A stretch of 64,000 nt of DNA from Monocercomonoides exilis. Its lineage: Eukaryota; Preaxostyla; Oxymonadida; Polymastigidae. Below are positions 50,481 through 60,900 of this stretch, one piece after another. Position 1 is the first letter of the stretch. The number at the start of each line of letters is the position of its first letter. The stretch lies in contig LSRY02000026.1 of assembly GCA_001643675.2 (NCBI GenBank), positions 884,501 through 948,500 of the forward strand, given 5' to 3'. The notes below the pieces were generated by a model. That model was not told the origin of the DNA, made no database searches, and saw only the letters and a program-made list of their open reading frames with translations. The translations under genes and the position numbers were made by a program.

Positions 50481-50772
50481 AGAATGTCAGCTTCAAGCAG
50501 CATTTTGAATCACAATCCTAAATTCAATCCTTTTTTTGAAGTTCTGTTGGTTTGATCAAACAGAAATAAAAAAGTTGCATTTCTGTCCCTTCCAAGCCAA
50601 GGACATATGGCTTGTTGAATATTCGATATTTGCGCTTTTTTTGTGAAGAAAAAGGCATTTGTGTTGAAACTGCAATCTTTTCATTCAGAAAAAACAATCA
50701 ACGATGTTTGTATATAAATTTTGCTTTGTTTGCTGAAGTGTTATTATTTTATTCATTTATCCAGAATACATT

Positions 50773-52521
50773 ATGAACAAATATTGTACAGTGCATAATG
50801 TCAAAGAAGAAGAGGATGAAGAAGATTCTTACGATGATGATTTTTACGAAGACGAAGAATTCGAATTAGATCTCAAAGAAATGTTTATAAGTTTGTGGCT
50901 TTATTATTTTGATTCAACTTTCGATGTTTTGTGCACAATTTGATATTTTTGAAGAAAAGCTTTGTGTTCTGGAAGATTGTGAAGAAATTGAACAAAAGCA
51001 GAAAATTGAAGAATTGAATGAAATAATTGATGAAATGAATGAAATTGAATTTAGATCAATTTTCACAGAAGAACCATTCAACAAAATGCACGAAATGATT
51101 GAAGAAAAGAAAATGACAATGGGAAATGCAATTTTGCTGTTGAAGCATGTTGGATGTTTGAATACGCTGAGAGAAATATATGTTTATAGCTTTGCAAGAT
51201 CTTCTTTGAATAAAAGATTTGAAGAGATGATTATTGAAGAAAAAGAGAGAAAAGAAGGAAAGAATGAAAAGCTTCTTGTTGATCTTTGCGAATGCTATAT
51301 TTTTTTCACATATACCATCTGGCCTGAAATGATTTCGATTTGTGTGCCTTGTCTTCTGAAAGCCGCGTTGAAGAAAGAAGAAAAAAAGGAAGCACAAAAG
51401 GAAGTGGAAATGGCTTTACTGGCTTTGAGTTGCATTGATGTGCGTGATGTATGAGTATTTTATTTAATTTAAAAATACGACTGATTTTTCCCCTCTTATT
51501 TTTTGTTAGAATTTGTATATGGGTGATTCTTTTTGAAAAGTCGCAAATGTTGAATTTTCAAATTAATCAAAAATTTCATATTTTGCTAAATATTTTGTTA
51601 ACAAATATCAAACTTCACTTAAATTGAATCTTTTTCTTGATAATGCTATTTCAAACATTCTTGAGAAGATTTGTGAGCTGAAACAGAAATGTGAGCAAAA
51701 TATGAAATTTTTGATTAATTTGAAAATTAAACATTTGCGACTTTTCAAAAAGAATCACCCATATAGAACTTTATTTGAATGAAATAAAAGAGATTATCAA
51801 ACATCATCAGGAACATCATAACCTTTCCCAACTTGCCTATCGATCTGTATGGAAATTTTTTATGGACAGATTATTTTTCGTAAAAAATAAGGAACAAGTT
51901 ATTGAAAATGAGCTGCATTTTGCGAAGGAAGCAACAAGAGAATTGGAAGAGCTGGTTAGGAATTTCCATTGGAAGAGGAAGGAAGAGGAGGAAGGAAAAG
52001 AAAAAGAAAAGGAAGAAGTGCTTGTTTTGATGAGATGGCTTAAAGTTGTTGTGGCTTATTTTTATTTTTGTGAATCGAGGAACGAAGAATGCATTGGGCT
52101 TATCAGAAGTGTTGTTAAATTATTTCGAGCAGCAAAGGATAATCACAGAGAAATATGCGAGGAATGCTTTTATTTATTTAATCGAACTGCAAGCGAAGGA
52201 ATCTTATTTGTTGATTCCTTGTTGAATGGAGGAGCAGTTGATGCTGTTTTGGAGGAGATTCTGCAGCCAACGTTGAATGAGGAAATTGCAGCGAAAATCT
52301 TGATATTTTTTAAGCACATTTCAAAGAAATTGAAAGAAGAGGATAAAGAAGAAAAGGAGAAAGCAAAAAGAAAAGAAACAAAAATGGAATTATTTGAAAA
52401 GATGGAAGAAGAAGGACTTGAAGATTTCGTTGAGAGTTTTCAAAAAATCTTTGGTTTTCTTGACAGAAAATATAATGATGGTTTATCGTTGAATATTTCT
52501 GAATATTTTGTGAATATTTAG
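50773..52521 (+). pseudogene. Gene B: paralogue of gene A, exon 3 split by a MITE
   Basis: Exons: 50773-50890 (ATG, acidic N-terminus), 50955-51448 (494 nt) and 51510-52521 (TAG), with GT-AG introns 50891-50954 and 51449-51509; phases are consistent. A MITE (51521-51760) lies eleven bases into exon 3. Leaving out 244 bp (the element plus one ATAT copy) rejoins the frame exactly at the point where gene A continues (ELYLxEIKEI), so the MITE is the only break. Splicing at obvious GT/AG sites around the MITE does not restore the frame. The protein is helical and charged, ends in SLNISEYFVNI as in gene A, and has a unique Asp/Glu-rich first exon. Function unknown. Confidence 0.72.
51521..51760. 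mobile_element. MITE, GGGTSATTC family, in exon 3 of gene B
   Basis: A complete 240-bp copy with inverted ends of about 60 bp, flanked by ATAT (51517-51520 and 51761-51764). Its interior matches the copies at 3278 and 3479. Gene A lacks it at the same position, so it arrived after the two genes separated. Confidence 0.85.
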
Positions 52522-52916
52522 CAAATTTCATTTCATTTGGTTTTTGCAGCTCAAAAATATTGTTTCACTTTACCAATTGTTTGAGAAAATAGTAATATGA
52601 ATCATCAAATTTTTGTTTCTTCAATTTTTTTTCAAATAAAATAAAGGTGTTCTTTCTGCAAAAAAACCAAACAAACATGAATAGGTTTGAAATGAATAAC
52701 AATAATAATGCAGCCAAACCATTTTATCATAGGATAATGATTCAGAAGAAAGAGTTGTCAAACACTGTTGTGAATATCAGACACTCTCAATTTTGAAAGC
52801 CTTTCTATAAAACGATCATATTCTTCATGTATTTGATTATTATTGTCTTTTCTCTTTTCAAAGCCTTGGAAAATGGATTTTTTTCAAACTTCTATCAACA
52901 ATTTATAAATGGATAA

Positions 52917-53166
52917 GGGCTGTTCTTTTTGAAAAGTCGCAAATGTTTAATTATCTGGATCAGTGATATATGTCGTTTTTAAAATATTTCTTTCAATTGA
53001 TCTGTCGAAATTGACTGGGATACAAATCATTTCTTATTAAAATTTGATATTGTTTCATTTTGTTTGAATGCGATTGTCAATAGTTCAATCGAAAAAAATT
53101 CATGAAAAATAAAAAATTTCAATGAACCTGATAATTCAACGGTTGCAACTTTTCAAAATTAATATC
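52917..53166. mobile_element. Degenerate MITE, GGGTSATTC family
   Basis: The left end is GGGCTGTTCTTTTTGAAAAG; the right end is only TTGCAACTTTTCAAAATTA-like. It is the inverted counterpart of 23668-23914 and so predates the duplication. Confidence 0.5.
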
Positions 53167-53242
53167 ACAAATGACGAAACAAACCTTGTATGAAGAAATA
53201 ACAATTTTTTTTTCAACTTTTCAACTTGACCAATCAAAAAAA

Positions 53243-55061
53243 TATACCTCTGTGACCTGACAAATTGCTTGAAGCCTCGTCTGTCACAAAAAAAAAAAAA
53301 AATAAAATAAAAAAAATAAAAATCAAATAAAAAATTAAAAAATAATTTTTATTTTAAATTAATACAAAATATACTATTGCTAAAACTTTTAAAGACTTTT
53401 CATAGCACTTTGAAAAAGATTTGTTGATAGCATCTCTAATATCTTGTCGTTTTTTCTCTTATGTCAGTGACCGTCAGTGACAATCATTGACAAATTGTGA
53501 CATAAATATTCCTCAACTGACATTTCGTGTCAAATAAAATAAATATGGGGAACTTGATCACATACAGTTTGTCCGGAAATAAAGTTGATCTGTCCGAAAA
53601 AAAAGTAGATCTTACCATCAACAATATCTCAATAGTTCACTTAACATTCAGCATTTTGAAGTGAAGAGTGTTTTTTAATTTTTTTGTGTGTGTGCAATGT
53701 GATTGTTTGCTTTTCTTTTGGGTTCAGCAAGTTGAATAGTGCTTTTTGTTTAACTGTGCACAGTTTTTCTGCAGTTTAAGTTGTTTTTCAACTATTAATT
53801 TTGATGATGTCAATTTTTCTTTGCAAAAGTTCGATAAGAGTATTATTTTCTGAATTTTTTGATTTTCAAGTCGCTTTCGAACATTAACTTCAAGAATTTT
53901 GATTATTAACATGCTGAATCCAATTTTGAATAGATTGACTGAGCTTTTTTTTTACAAAACGTATTTTTATCGATTGAGCGTATTTTAAACTGTTTTTTCT
54001 TTTATTATCTCTTCAGATTTTCAGAATATAATTGATTAAAATTTTTAATTGGAAATTATATTCTTGTTTAAATTTATTTTCAAAGAAACATCAAAGAACA
54101 AAAACATTATATTTCTCTAAATTTTGTATTGGAACAATTTCGTTGTGCATAATTGAATCATATAAACGCAAAACTCAAATAACATGCTGAAATTCTTTCA
54201 TTATATCTTATCTTTCAAATATACAAAGCCATTTGACAGTTAAAAAAAAGCACAAATTAAAACAAGTTTGAAAACATACAGATAATTTGATGAAAAGTTT
54301 TGAGAATTAATTTCTTTGAATGAAAACAAACAGCTCCAGTATCCTACCGAGTAATACTCAAATGAAAAATAAAGGTAATCGCTGCGCTGTAACAAAATTT
54401 AAATTCGAAAGAAAGTTTTCTTGTATCAAAAATTTTGGATATTTTTGAAAGGTAGGAAAAATTAGATAATTGGAATTAACAACAACAACTATTTGAAAAA
54501 AAAAAATATCACAGCATCCAACAAACATTCAGAAGATACCATTTCATCATTTTATTATTATTCCTTGTTTTCAAACAATAACTTTGTAAAATCATTTTAT
54601 TCAGTAAATATTCATTCACCATTAAATTCAAAACAAATCTAGAAATTGTTGATATTCATATGAAAAGAAGTGAATGATCAGTGTTTTGAAGTATCTTACT
54701 GTTGTCATTTTGTTTATCAACTGTTTTTTTGAAAATTTGAAGTTTCAAAAAAACATAAATAAACAAAAAACTGTAAAACAAAAAATGTGACATTCAATAT
54801 TGGGTGAATAAATGAGATATTGTTGATGGTAAGATCTTCTTTTTTTTTTGGACAGATCAACTTTATTTCCGGACAGACTGTAAATAAAAAATTTGATGAT
54901 TTCAAAATAAAAAGTATTATTTCTTGAAGATTTTCAAAATAATTATTTTTGTAATTAAGAATTATGAAATCGTTATTAATAACCCTTTTTGCAAATCATA
55001 AATATCTTGTCAGTCATTTTGTCATTTTTTCAATTTTCTCTTGTCATGTCACAGAGGTATA
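53243..55061. mobile_element. Non-autonomous transposon with 8-bp target duplication
   Basis: The element is 1819 bp with inverted ends TATACCTCTGTGAC(C/A)TGACAA and flanking direct repeats CAAAAAAA (53235-53242 and 55062-55069). The left duplication arm has the uninterrupted site with a single CAAAAAAA near 23590, so the insertion is later than the duplication and its boundaries are certain. Eight-base duplications suggest a hAT-like integration, but the termini are not a hAT signature I recognise. Its own interior (about 0.5 kb) has repeated GTCAGTGAC/GACAAAT motifs and no ORF. A second element is nested inside it. Confidence 0.85.
53565..54880. mobile_element. Non-autonomous Tc1/mariner-like element nested in the 53243 element
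   Basis: The element is 1316 bp with inverted ends of about 66 bp beginning CAGTYTGTCCGGAAATAAAG and flanked by TA on both sides, the mark of Tc1/mariner elements. The interior is AT-rich; the longest frame (53912-53724, 62 codons) resembles no transposase motif. It must be younger than the element it interrupts. Confidence 0.8.
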
Positions 55062-55397
55062 CAAAAAAATATTAAAATAAAAACATTTAGCTGTGTTTTG
55101 AAAATCCACATATCCATTTGACTAATTCAACACAAAACCATAAATGTCATTATTTTTTCCTTTTGAGGTTTATTCATTTATTTCTCTTCAAATTGGAAAA
55201 ACAAGAGTGAAATGTTAAAACAACATTCTCAAAGCTCAGTCAGTGTCTTTTTTTCTTTTTCATATTCCTTATCCTCAATTTCATCTATCATCGTCTTTGC
55301 ACTTCTTCTTTTCAATAAATATTCTTCAAGTCTATTCACTCATCCTCCAAACAACTCTTCCCAATCTTAAACGTTCCTCATCATCAAAATTGCATAT

Positions 55398-55649
55398 GGG
55401 TCATTCATTTTGAAAAGTCACAAATGTTATATTTTTGAGTTTTATTTAAATGTTCCTTGTTTGATCATTTTTTGTAATTAATCAGTCAGATTTCTCCAAC
55501 ATTCACTTTTTTTCTCATCAAATATGTTTGTGAATTCTATTTGTATATGTAACAATGTTTTTAGCATTTAAAGCAAAAATGATCAAAAAATAAACAATTT
55601 TTTTAAACCCAAATATTATGCATATGCGACTTTTCAAAAAGAATGACCC
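55398..55649. mobile_element. MITE, GGGTSATTC family
   Basis: Termini GGGTCATTC and GAATGACCC flanked by ATAT. It is the inverted orthologue of 23006-23259 and shares its subfamily interior. Confidence 0.7.
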
Positions 55650-56651
55650 ATATGTTTGAGACCAATTCCAATCTTTGATCATTCTGTCAATTATTTTAAC
55701 ATCAATTATGTGAAAAGAGTAATTATTCCATCTTCGTTTGTTATTTCTATCAATGTGTTGATCGCATCCATTATCTGTTTCCAATCATTTTTGATTCAAT
55801 CCTTTTGTCAATTCATATTGTGGAAACAAAAATAACATTAAAATGATAAACATTTATGACAACTTCCCAGCACAATCCTGCAAAATGATGATTGCTTGAA
55901 CACTTTCATGATACAAATGGTTTATTTCACTTGCACACCAAACACGCTAGTGTTATTTGAAAAAGTTAATGTGATTTTGATTTTGAAAAAAATGAACAAA
56001 ATGTGTTTTCATTAATTTCTAAAAAATCAAAAAGACAAATATGCAAACAATCGTATGCATCAATGTTCGTCAATAAAACATAAATTATTTGTGAATGAAC
56101 AACTATTGGATGTGATTGAACCATGTTTTTTTAAATTTTTTTTGGTTATTCATTATAATCACGATTAACTTTTTTTCGCAAAACAACTCTTATTTTTTTC
56201 TTTTGTGATAAAAAAGGAGAATTAGTTATTTATTTGATGTTATTTTGCTCCACACATAAGTCAATCAGATGACATCTTTCTGAAATGTCAACACTCGAAA
56301 CTCTCAATGAAAAATGTTCACAGATAAAGGAGCAAGGATTCCATTTTGAGAATTAAACAAAAATGACAAGTGCAGATTTCAATACAACCTCTTGAATTCT
56401 GTGGAATGGTGCAAAAAAAAAATCATACAAATGCATCAAAAATTGTTTTATCAAAAACTTAATGATATCAAAAAGAATCGCCCATTCATCCAAAGAACAA
56501 TTGCAATTGGCAGTGCTCTTTGAAATACCTCCGAGCCTGTGCTTTTGAGGCTTCAACTCTCATTCCAAATTCCCTCTTCCTTTTTCATTCTCTTTGTTTT
56601 GACTTTTATCAGAAAAGAAATTTCAGGCAATGAGTTTCTTGATGAACTGGG

Positions 56652-56873
56652 ATGAATAAAATGCCAAGCAATAAGAACAATCTGAAATATTCACTGAAAA
56701 TAAAAGAAAGTGTAATTGTTGAAGAAGAATTGCTTTTGGGGACATATAAAAGAAAATCCATTTTTGAATTATTTAGAAAGACGATAAATGCAGATCCAAT
56801 AAAATTGATGTTTTTGAACTCAATGATGGAAAAAGAGAAGAGAAGAAAATGGACTTGTCAGATCTCGTTTTGA
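56652..56873 (+). other. 73-codon ORF, counterpart of 22004-21783
   Basis: It has the same start, stop and length as its left-arm partner, with six residue changes (for example Lys to Glu and Pro to Ser). See the partner entry; evidence for a real gene is weak. Confidence 0.25.
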
Positions 56874-57854
56874 ATTTATCAGAAGTGCCATTTATCATTT
56901 TTTCACATCGAAATACCACTAGTGTCAACAATGTCAAAAATTGAAAAAGGTTACAAAATAACAATTTTTTTCTCTCTTTCAACAATTCTCAATCATTCGT
57001 TTTTCTTGAAAGGATTGCACACACCTTGGCTCTTATTGACACAAAAATGTCATTGTAAATGAAAATAATAGAAATCTTTGGTAAATTTGTTATTTTCATG
57101 CATGAACAATACTGTCTGAAACATTTGATATTTCAGTGACTCCCCTCAATCACTTCGCACTGAAATTCAATTTCATTTCCAATCTGTAATCCCCTATTTA
57201 TCTTTTGACCTCACACACTTCATAGCATCAAATCAACAAACCTTCTTCTTCAAAAAATAAAAAGGAAAAGAAAATTATCACATTCTTTAAATTTATATAG
57301 TTATTCATATATATATTACTTTTGAAAACAAAGTTTATCACATTCAATTGTCAATAGACATGATTACTGAATCGTTTTTATTGCTGTGGCATTATCTGGT
57401 TATTTCAGTGTTTGTCCCCATCAGCTCTGCTTCCTGAGAAGAGAAGAGAAGAAAAGAAAAGAAAAGAAAAGAAGACATTCAAACAGATTCAATTTGATTA
57501 AGCCTTCCAATCTCAAGACAAACATTGGCTCCATTCAGTGTTTTTCATTTCACAAAAGAGATTGATCTCCATTCAATTCTGAGTATTTTTCTCAAACAAA
57601 ACATAACAATACAAAAAACAAAATTCTCAAAAAAATAAAAGCATGAAACATAAAAACAAGGAAAATATACACACACAATCAATCAATGAAATGATTATCG
57701 AATTTTCTTCACTTGCTGAATAAAGCACATGTCCAGATACCGAACTTTTTCCTGCCCATCACTCCCATACCCCTCACTTTCTGTTCGGCTCTCTCTTGCA
57801 AAGTTCAACACACTGCGACAGCAACGTCACACTCCACTTTGCACTCACCCCCTC

Positions 57855-57905
57855 TTCCCCATCCCAATCCCCATCCCAATCCCCATCCCCATCCCCATCC
57901 CCATG
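57855..57905. repeat. CCCATC/CCCAATC microsatellite
   Basis: Tandem CCCATCC and CCCAATCC units are expanded relative to the left arm, where the matching site (near 20800) has only about two units. It lies about 100 bp past the receptor stop codon, probably in its 3' UTR. Confidence 0.7.
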
Positions 57906-57999
57906 TACACCCACATTAGCCCCTTGCTCCAAGACTCATCCATCCATTTCATCCAATTCATCTCAATCAACATCCTCATCCTCCTCTTTCCCCCGAATT

Positions 58000-60900
58000 T
58001 CATTCTGCTCCTGTGTTCGACACCAAACACTCGCTCCCCTCCACAGCACATGACTCTCCAACATAGTCCATCGCATCTGTCATCGTGAAGATCAGCGACC
58101 CTGCCGGCAGACACTGTGTCAGCCCCCTCTTCACATCCCCCAGCCCCATCCGCTCTTCTGCCCTTTCTTCAACACATTTCCCAATTATCCCTTTCATCGT
58201 GAAGCTTTTCACAACACACAAATCCGGCCTCTCTCCATTCAAGATCTTATCTCCTGCCACCTCTGCTGGATACTCTCCAAACGGGATCTCCAGCGTCAGA
58301 CACTCCCACAGCATCATCCCCATCGAAAACACCACTGATTCTTTTGTTGCTCCCATCTTCTTGTTCACCTGCAGCTCTGGCGCCTTCCATCTCAGACATT
58401 CCTTCCTGTTGTATTCATCATCCTCAAAAGCCGATGAGGGCAGAGAATCCTCATCATCATCATCACTGGCAGATGTCACAACAGTCGATGATGAGATGGA
58501 TGACGAGTCTGAACTATCATCAGAAGAGAAGTCTGAATGCATCACAACGCAGATGACCATGTGCTCGGAGAAGAGAACAATGTGAGGACTCAGATTGGCA
58601 AGTGACTGAAGTGGGTTTTCCATCTCGTCAAATGAGTGGAGTGCCAGATTAGCTACCCAGAACAGAATTTGAGCAGCTGTTTGCTCTCTTTCCTTCAATG
58701 TGCCAATTGCCATCTCCTTTGTTTTATTCTTTCCATGAAGCAGCATGAACAGCGAATCCCTCAAATCCACAATCAGCTTCTCATGAGGCGATGAACAGGC
58801 CATCGCATCCACCAGATTCGACATTGATGAAGTGGTTGGACACAGACTCTCTGATCGAACAAAAGTCGAATCTGTGTCTGAAGCATCTGTGGTTGAAGTG
58901 GATGAGGTAGATGAAATAGATGGTGAAGGAGTTCGCTTTCTTGTCTCCTCCTCATCATCGACCTTCTCCAGCATCCATTGAGGAATCTTGTCTGAATCTC
59001 TTCCCAAAATGTATTCTGTTGATCCACTTTCAGATAGAAGATGCTCTGATGACTCCGAGTGCCCCAAGCTTTTCTCATATATTCTCTTCTTTATCCTCTC
59101 TTCATTTTTCTTCTCAGCCTCCTTTTCTGCTCTTCTCCACTGCTCCTCTGGCGACATCTCCATCGTCATCATCTCAAACGCCTTCGGATCCTTTCTGATG
59201 TTATCATTCACAATCTCTCTCAGATCGTTGTTCTCATTCTTTTCCTTTCTCCATCGAACAGCCAGAACAATAATGACCGCAAGCAGTATTACAACAATCA
59301 CAATGCAAACAATCAACAACCAATAAGATTTCCCTTCTTTTCCTCCTTCAGCAATATTTTCATCCCCATTTGCCTTGGGCTCGCTTCTGTTCTTCAGAAC
59401 AAATGCATCAGTTGCAGACAACCGCTTTCCATACGCAATCATCACAGACACCTCCTTCTCATCTGGGATCGACGAAAGATTTCTCGAAGGCACCATCCCA
59501 ACTGCTTCCGTTTCACTCACAAACCCATCTTCTGCAAAATGATATGTCTCAATCAGGTCTGTATCCCCAGCTGATAAAATCAGTCGGAATGACAAATCAC
59601 ATGGCAGAAGAAGCACCCCCTTGAATTGAATTTCAATCCCACCTCCATTTTCGCCGGCCGAAGCCCCTTCCAGCTTGGGAATGAAGAAAGGCGATGATCT
59701 TTCTCCTGCGATTCCACCAATGGTGCATCCATCATTCAAAATCCAAAGCGATGAGTTATCCTTCAATCCATCTCCTCCTTTCAAACTCGAAATGGTCAAT
59801 GAAGCAGAATCTGAGCAAATGATGTTTCTTCGAAGAGAAGGATAATTTTCAATGAAAGGATTGTTATTTGCAAACATTCCCATCTCAATAACTGTCTTTC
59901 CTCCTCTTATCGAAATTCCTCCCTTTGACGAATCCTCAATCTTAATTTCTTTTGAGTCAAGATTGGAGTTTTCCACGTGGACAAGCGATCCATTCCATTC
60001 ACATGTTTCTCTGAAATCATTATTTCTTTCTCTTTCGCTTTCTTTTGAAAGAATTCCTTCAAGCTCACACATGTGCATCGAAACATCAGTCATGTTGTCA
60101 AGTTCCATAATGATTCCTTTTTCAGAGTGAGAAGCGCAGTTGGAACAAGAACAATTGGAAAGAACTGTATGAGTGGATGATGAAGAAGCAGAGAAAACAG
60201 AAGCTCCTTCTGAGTTCCTTGAACAGTTGTTGAATGAGGAGCTTCCAACCGAAACACTTCCCGAAGTTGACATGTCAATCGAAATGATGCAACCTTCAGA
60301 CAGCTTCACTCCATCAGCAGATATTCCATCGAATACAACACTTCCACATTTTCTAATCTCAAATATAACAGTTGTTGATTCAATTTGTTTCAGTTTAACA
60401 TTTGTAATATTTATCTCATCTCCATTTAGCAGAAATGAAGGCTTCTTGAATGAAAGCATTGATATTGAGCAGTTGTCAACATGAAAAATTCCATTTTCGA
60501 TGCTCATAAATGTTGAATTGAGAACAACAGATTCAATGTTTTCTGATTGGCCGATCGAAGAAAAGTCAACAGATGAAAGAGAAAGCTGTCCACTTGTTTC
60601 ATGAATAATTGAATTGCCTGAATATGAAAACAACTGGCCAAAATTGAATTTCAATCTTTCAATCCTAACGTTTCCCGATGTCCTGATAAGACTTCCCTCG
60701 TCATAACTAGCAATTGCTGAGTTCAGATGCACCAAAGCAGCTGAAGGAGATTGCAATGAGCGGATGATCACATCATGCACATCACGTTCCCCATTGATGA
60801 TCGTCTCCTCTGAGATCAGCAGCTGCGAGTACAGAGATGGAATAATGTGTTGGATTCCCTCACTCAATGAGTGACATGGAGCACTGAACTCTCCACATTG

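Larger units (their letters stand above)
52522..57999. other. Convergent intergenic region, right duplication arm
   Basis: This lies between the 3' ends of gene B and receptor 2 and is the mirror of 20698-24309. It holds a degenerate MITE (52917-53166), a nested transposon pair (53243-55061), a complete MITE (55398-55649), the preserved 73-codon frame (56652-56873), a purine microsatellite (57433-57475) and an expanded CCCATC-type microsatellite (57855-57905). No conserved gene recognised. Confidence 0.6.
50955..59390 (-). repeat. Right arm of inverted segmental duplication
   Basis: The inverted partner of 19300-25618. From left to right it contains gene B exons 2-3, the intergenic region and the 3' end of receptor 2, the mirror order of the left arm. 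It is longer because of a 1.8-kb nested transposon (53243-55061) and the MITE in gene B. Gene B's N-terminal exon does not resemble gene A's, so the arm may end within intron 1. Confidence 0.85.

Noticed and set aside
51515-51766. MITE in gene B acting as an intron (GTATAT...ATATAG)
   Set aside because: Removing this GT-AG interval leaves exon 3 out of frame with an early stop, whereas leaving out the element plus one ATAT copy restores it.
31099-52521. Alternative code with TAA/TAG as glutamine, as in some oxymonads
   Set aside because: eIF2B delta ends at TAA, and genes A and B and the repeat protein end at TAG, at positions matching family or paralogue ends. The standard code fits.
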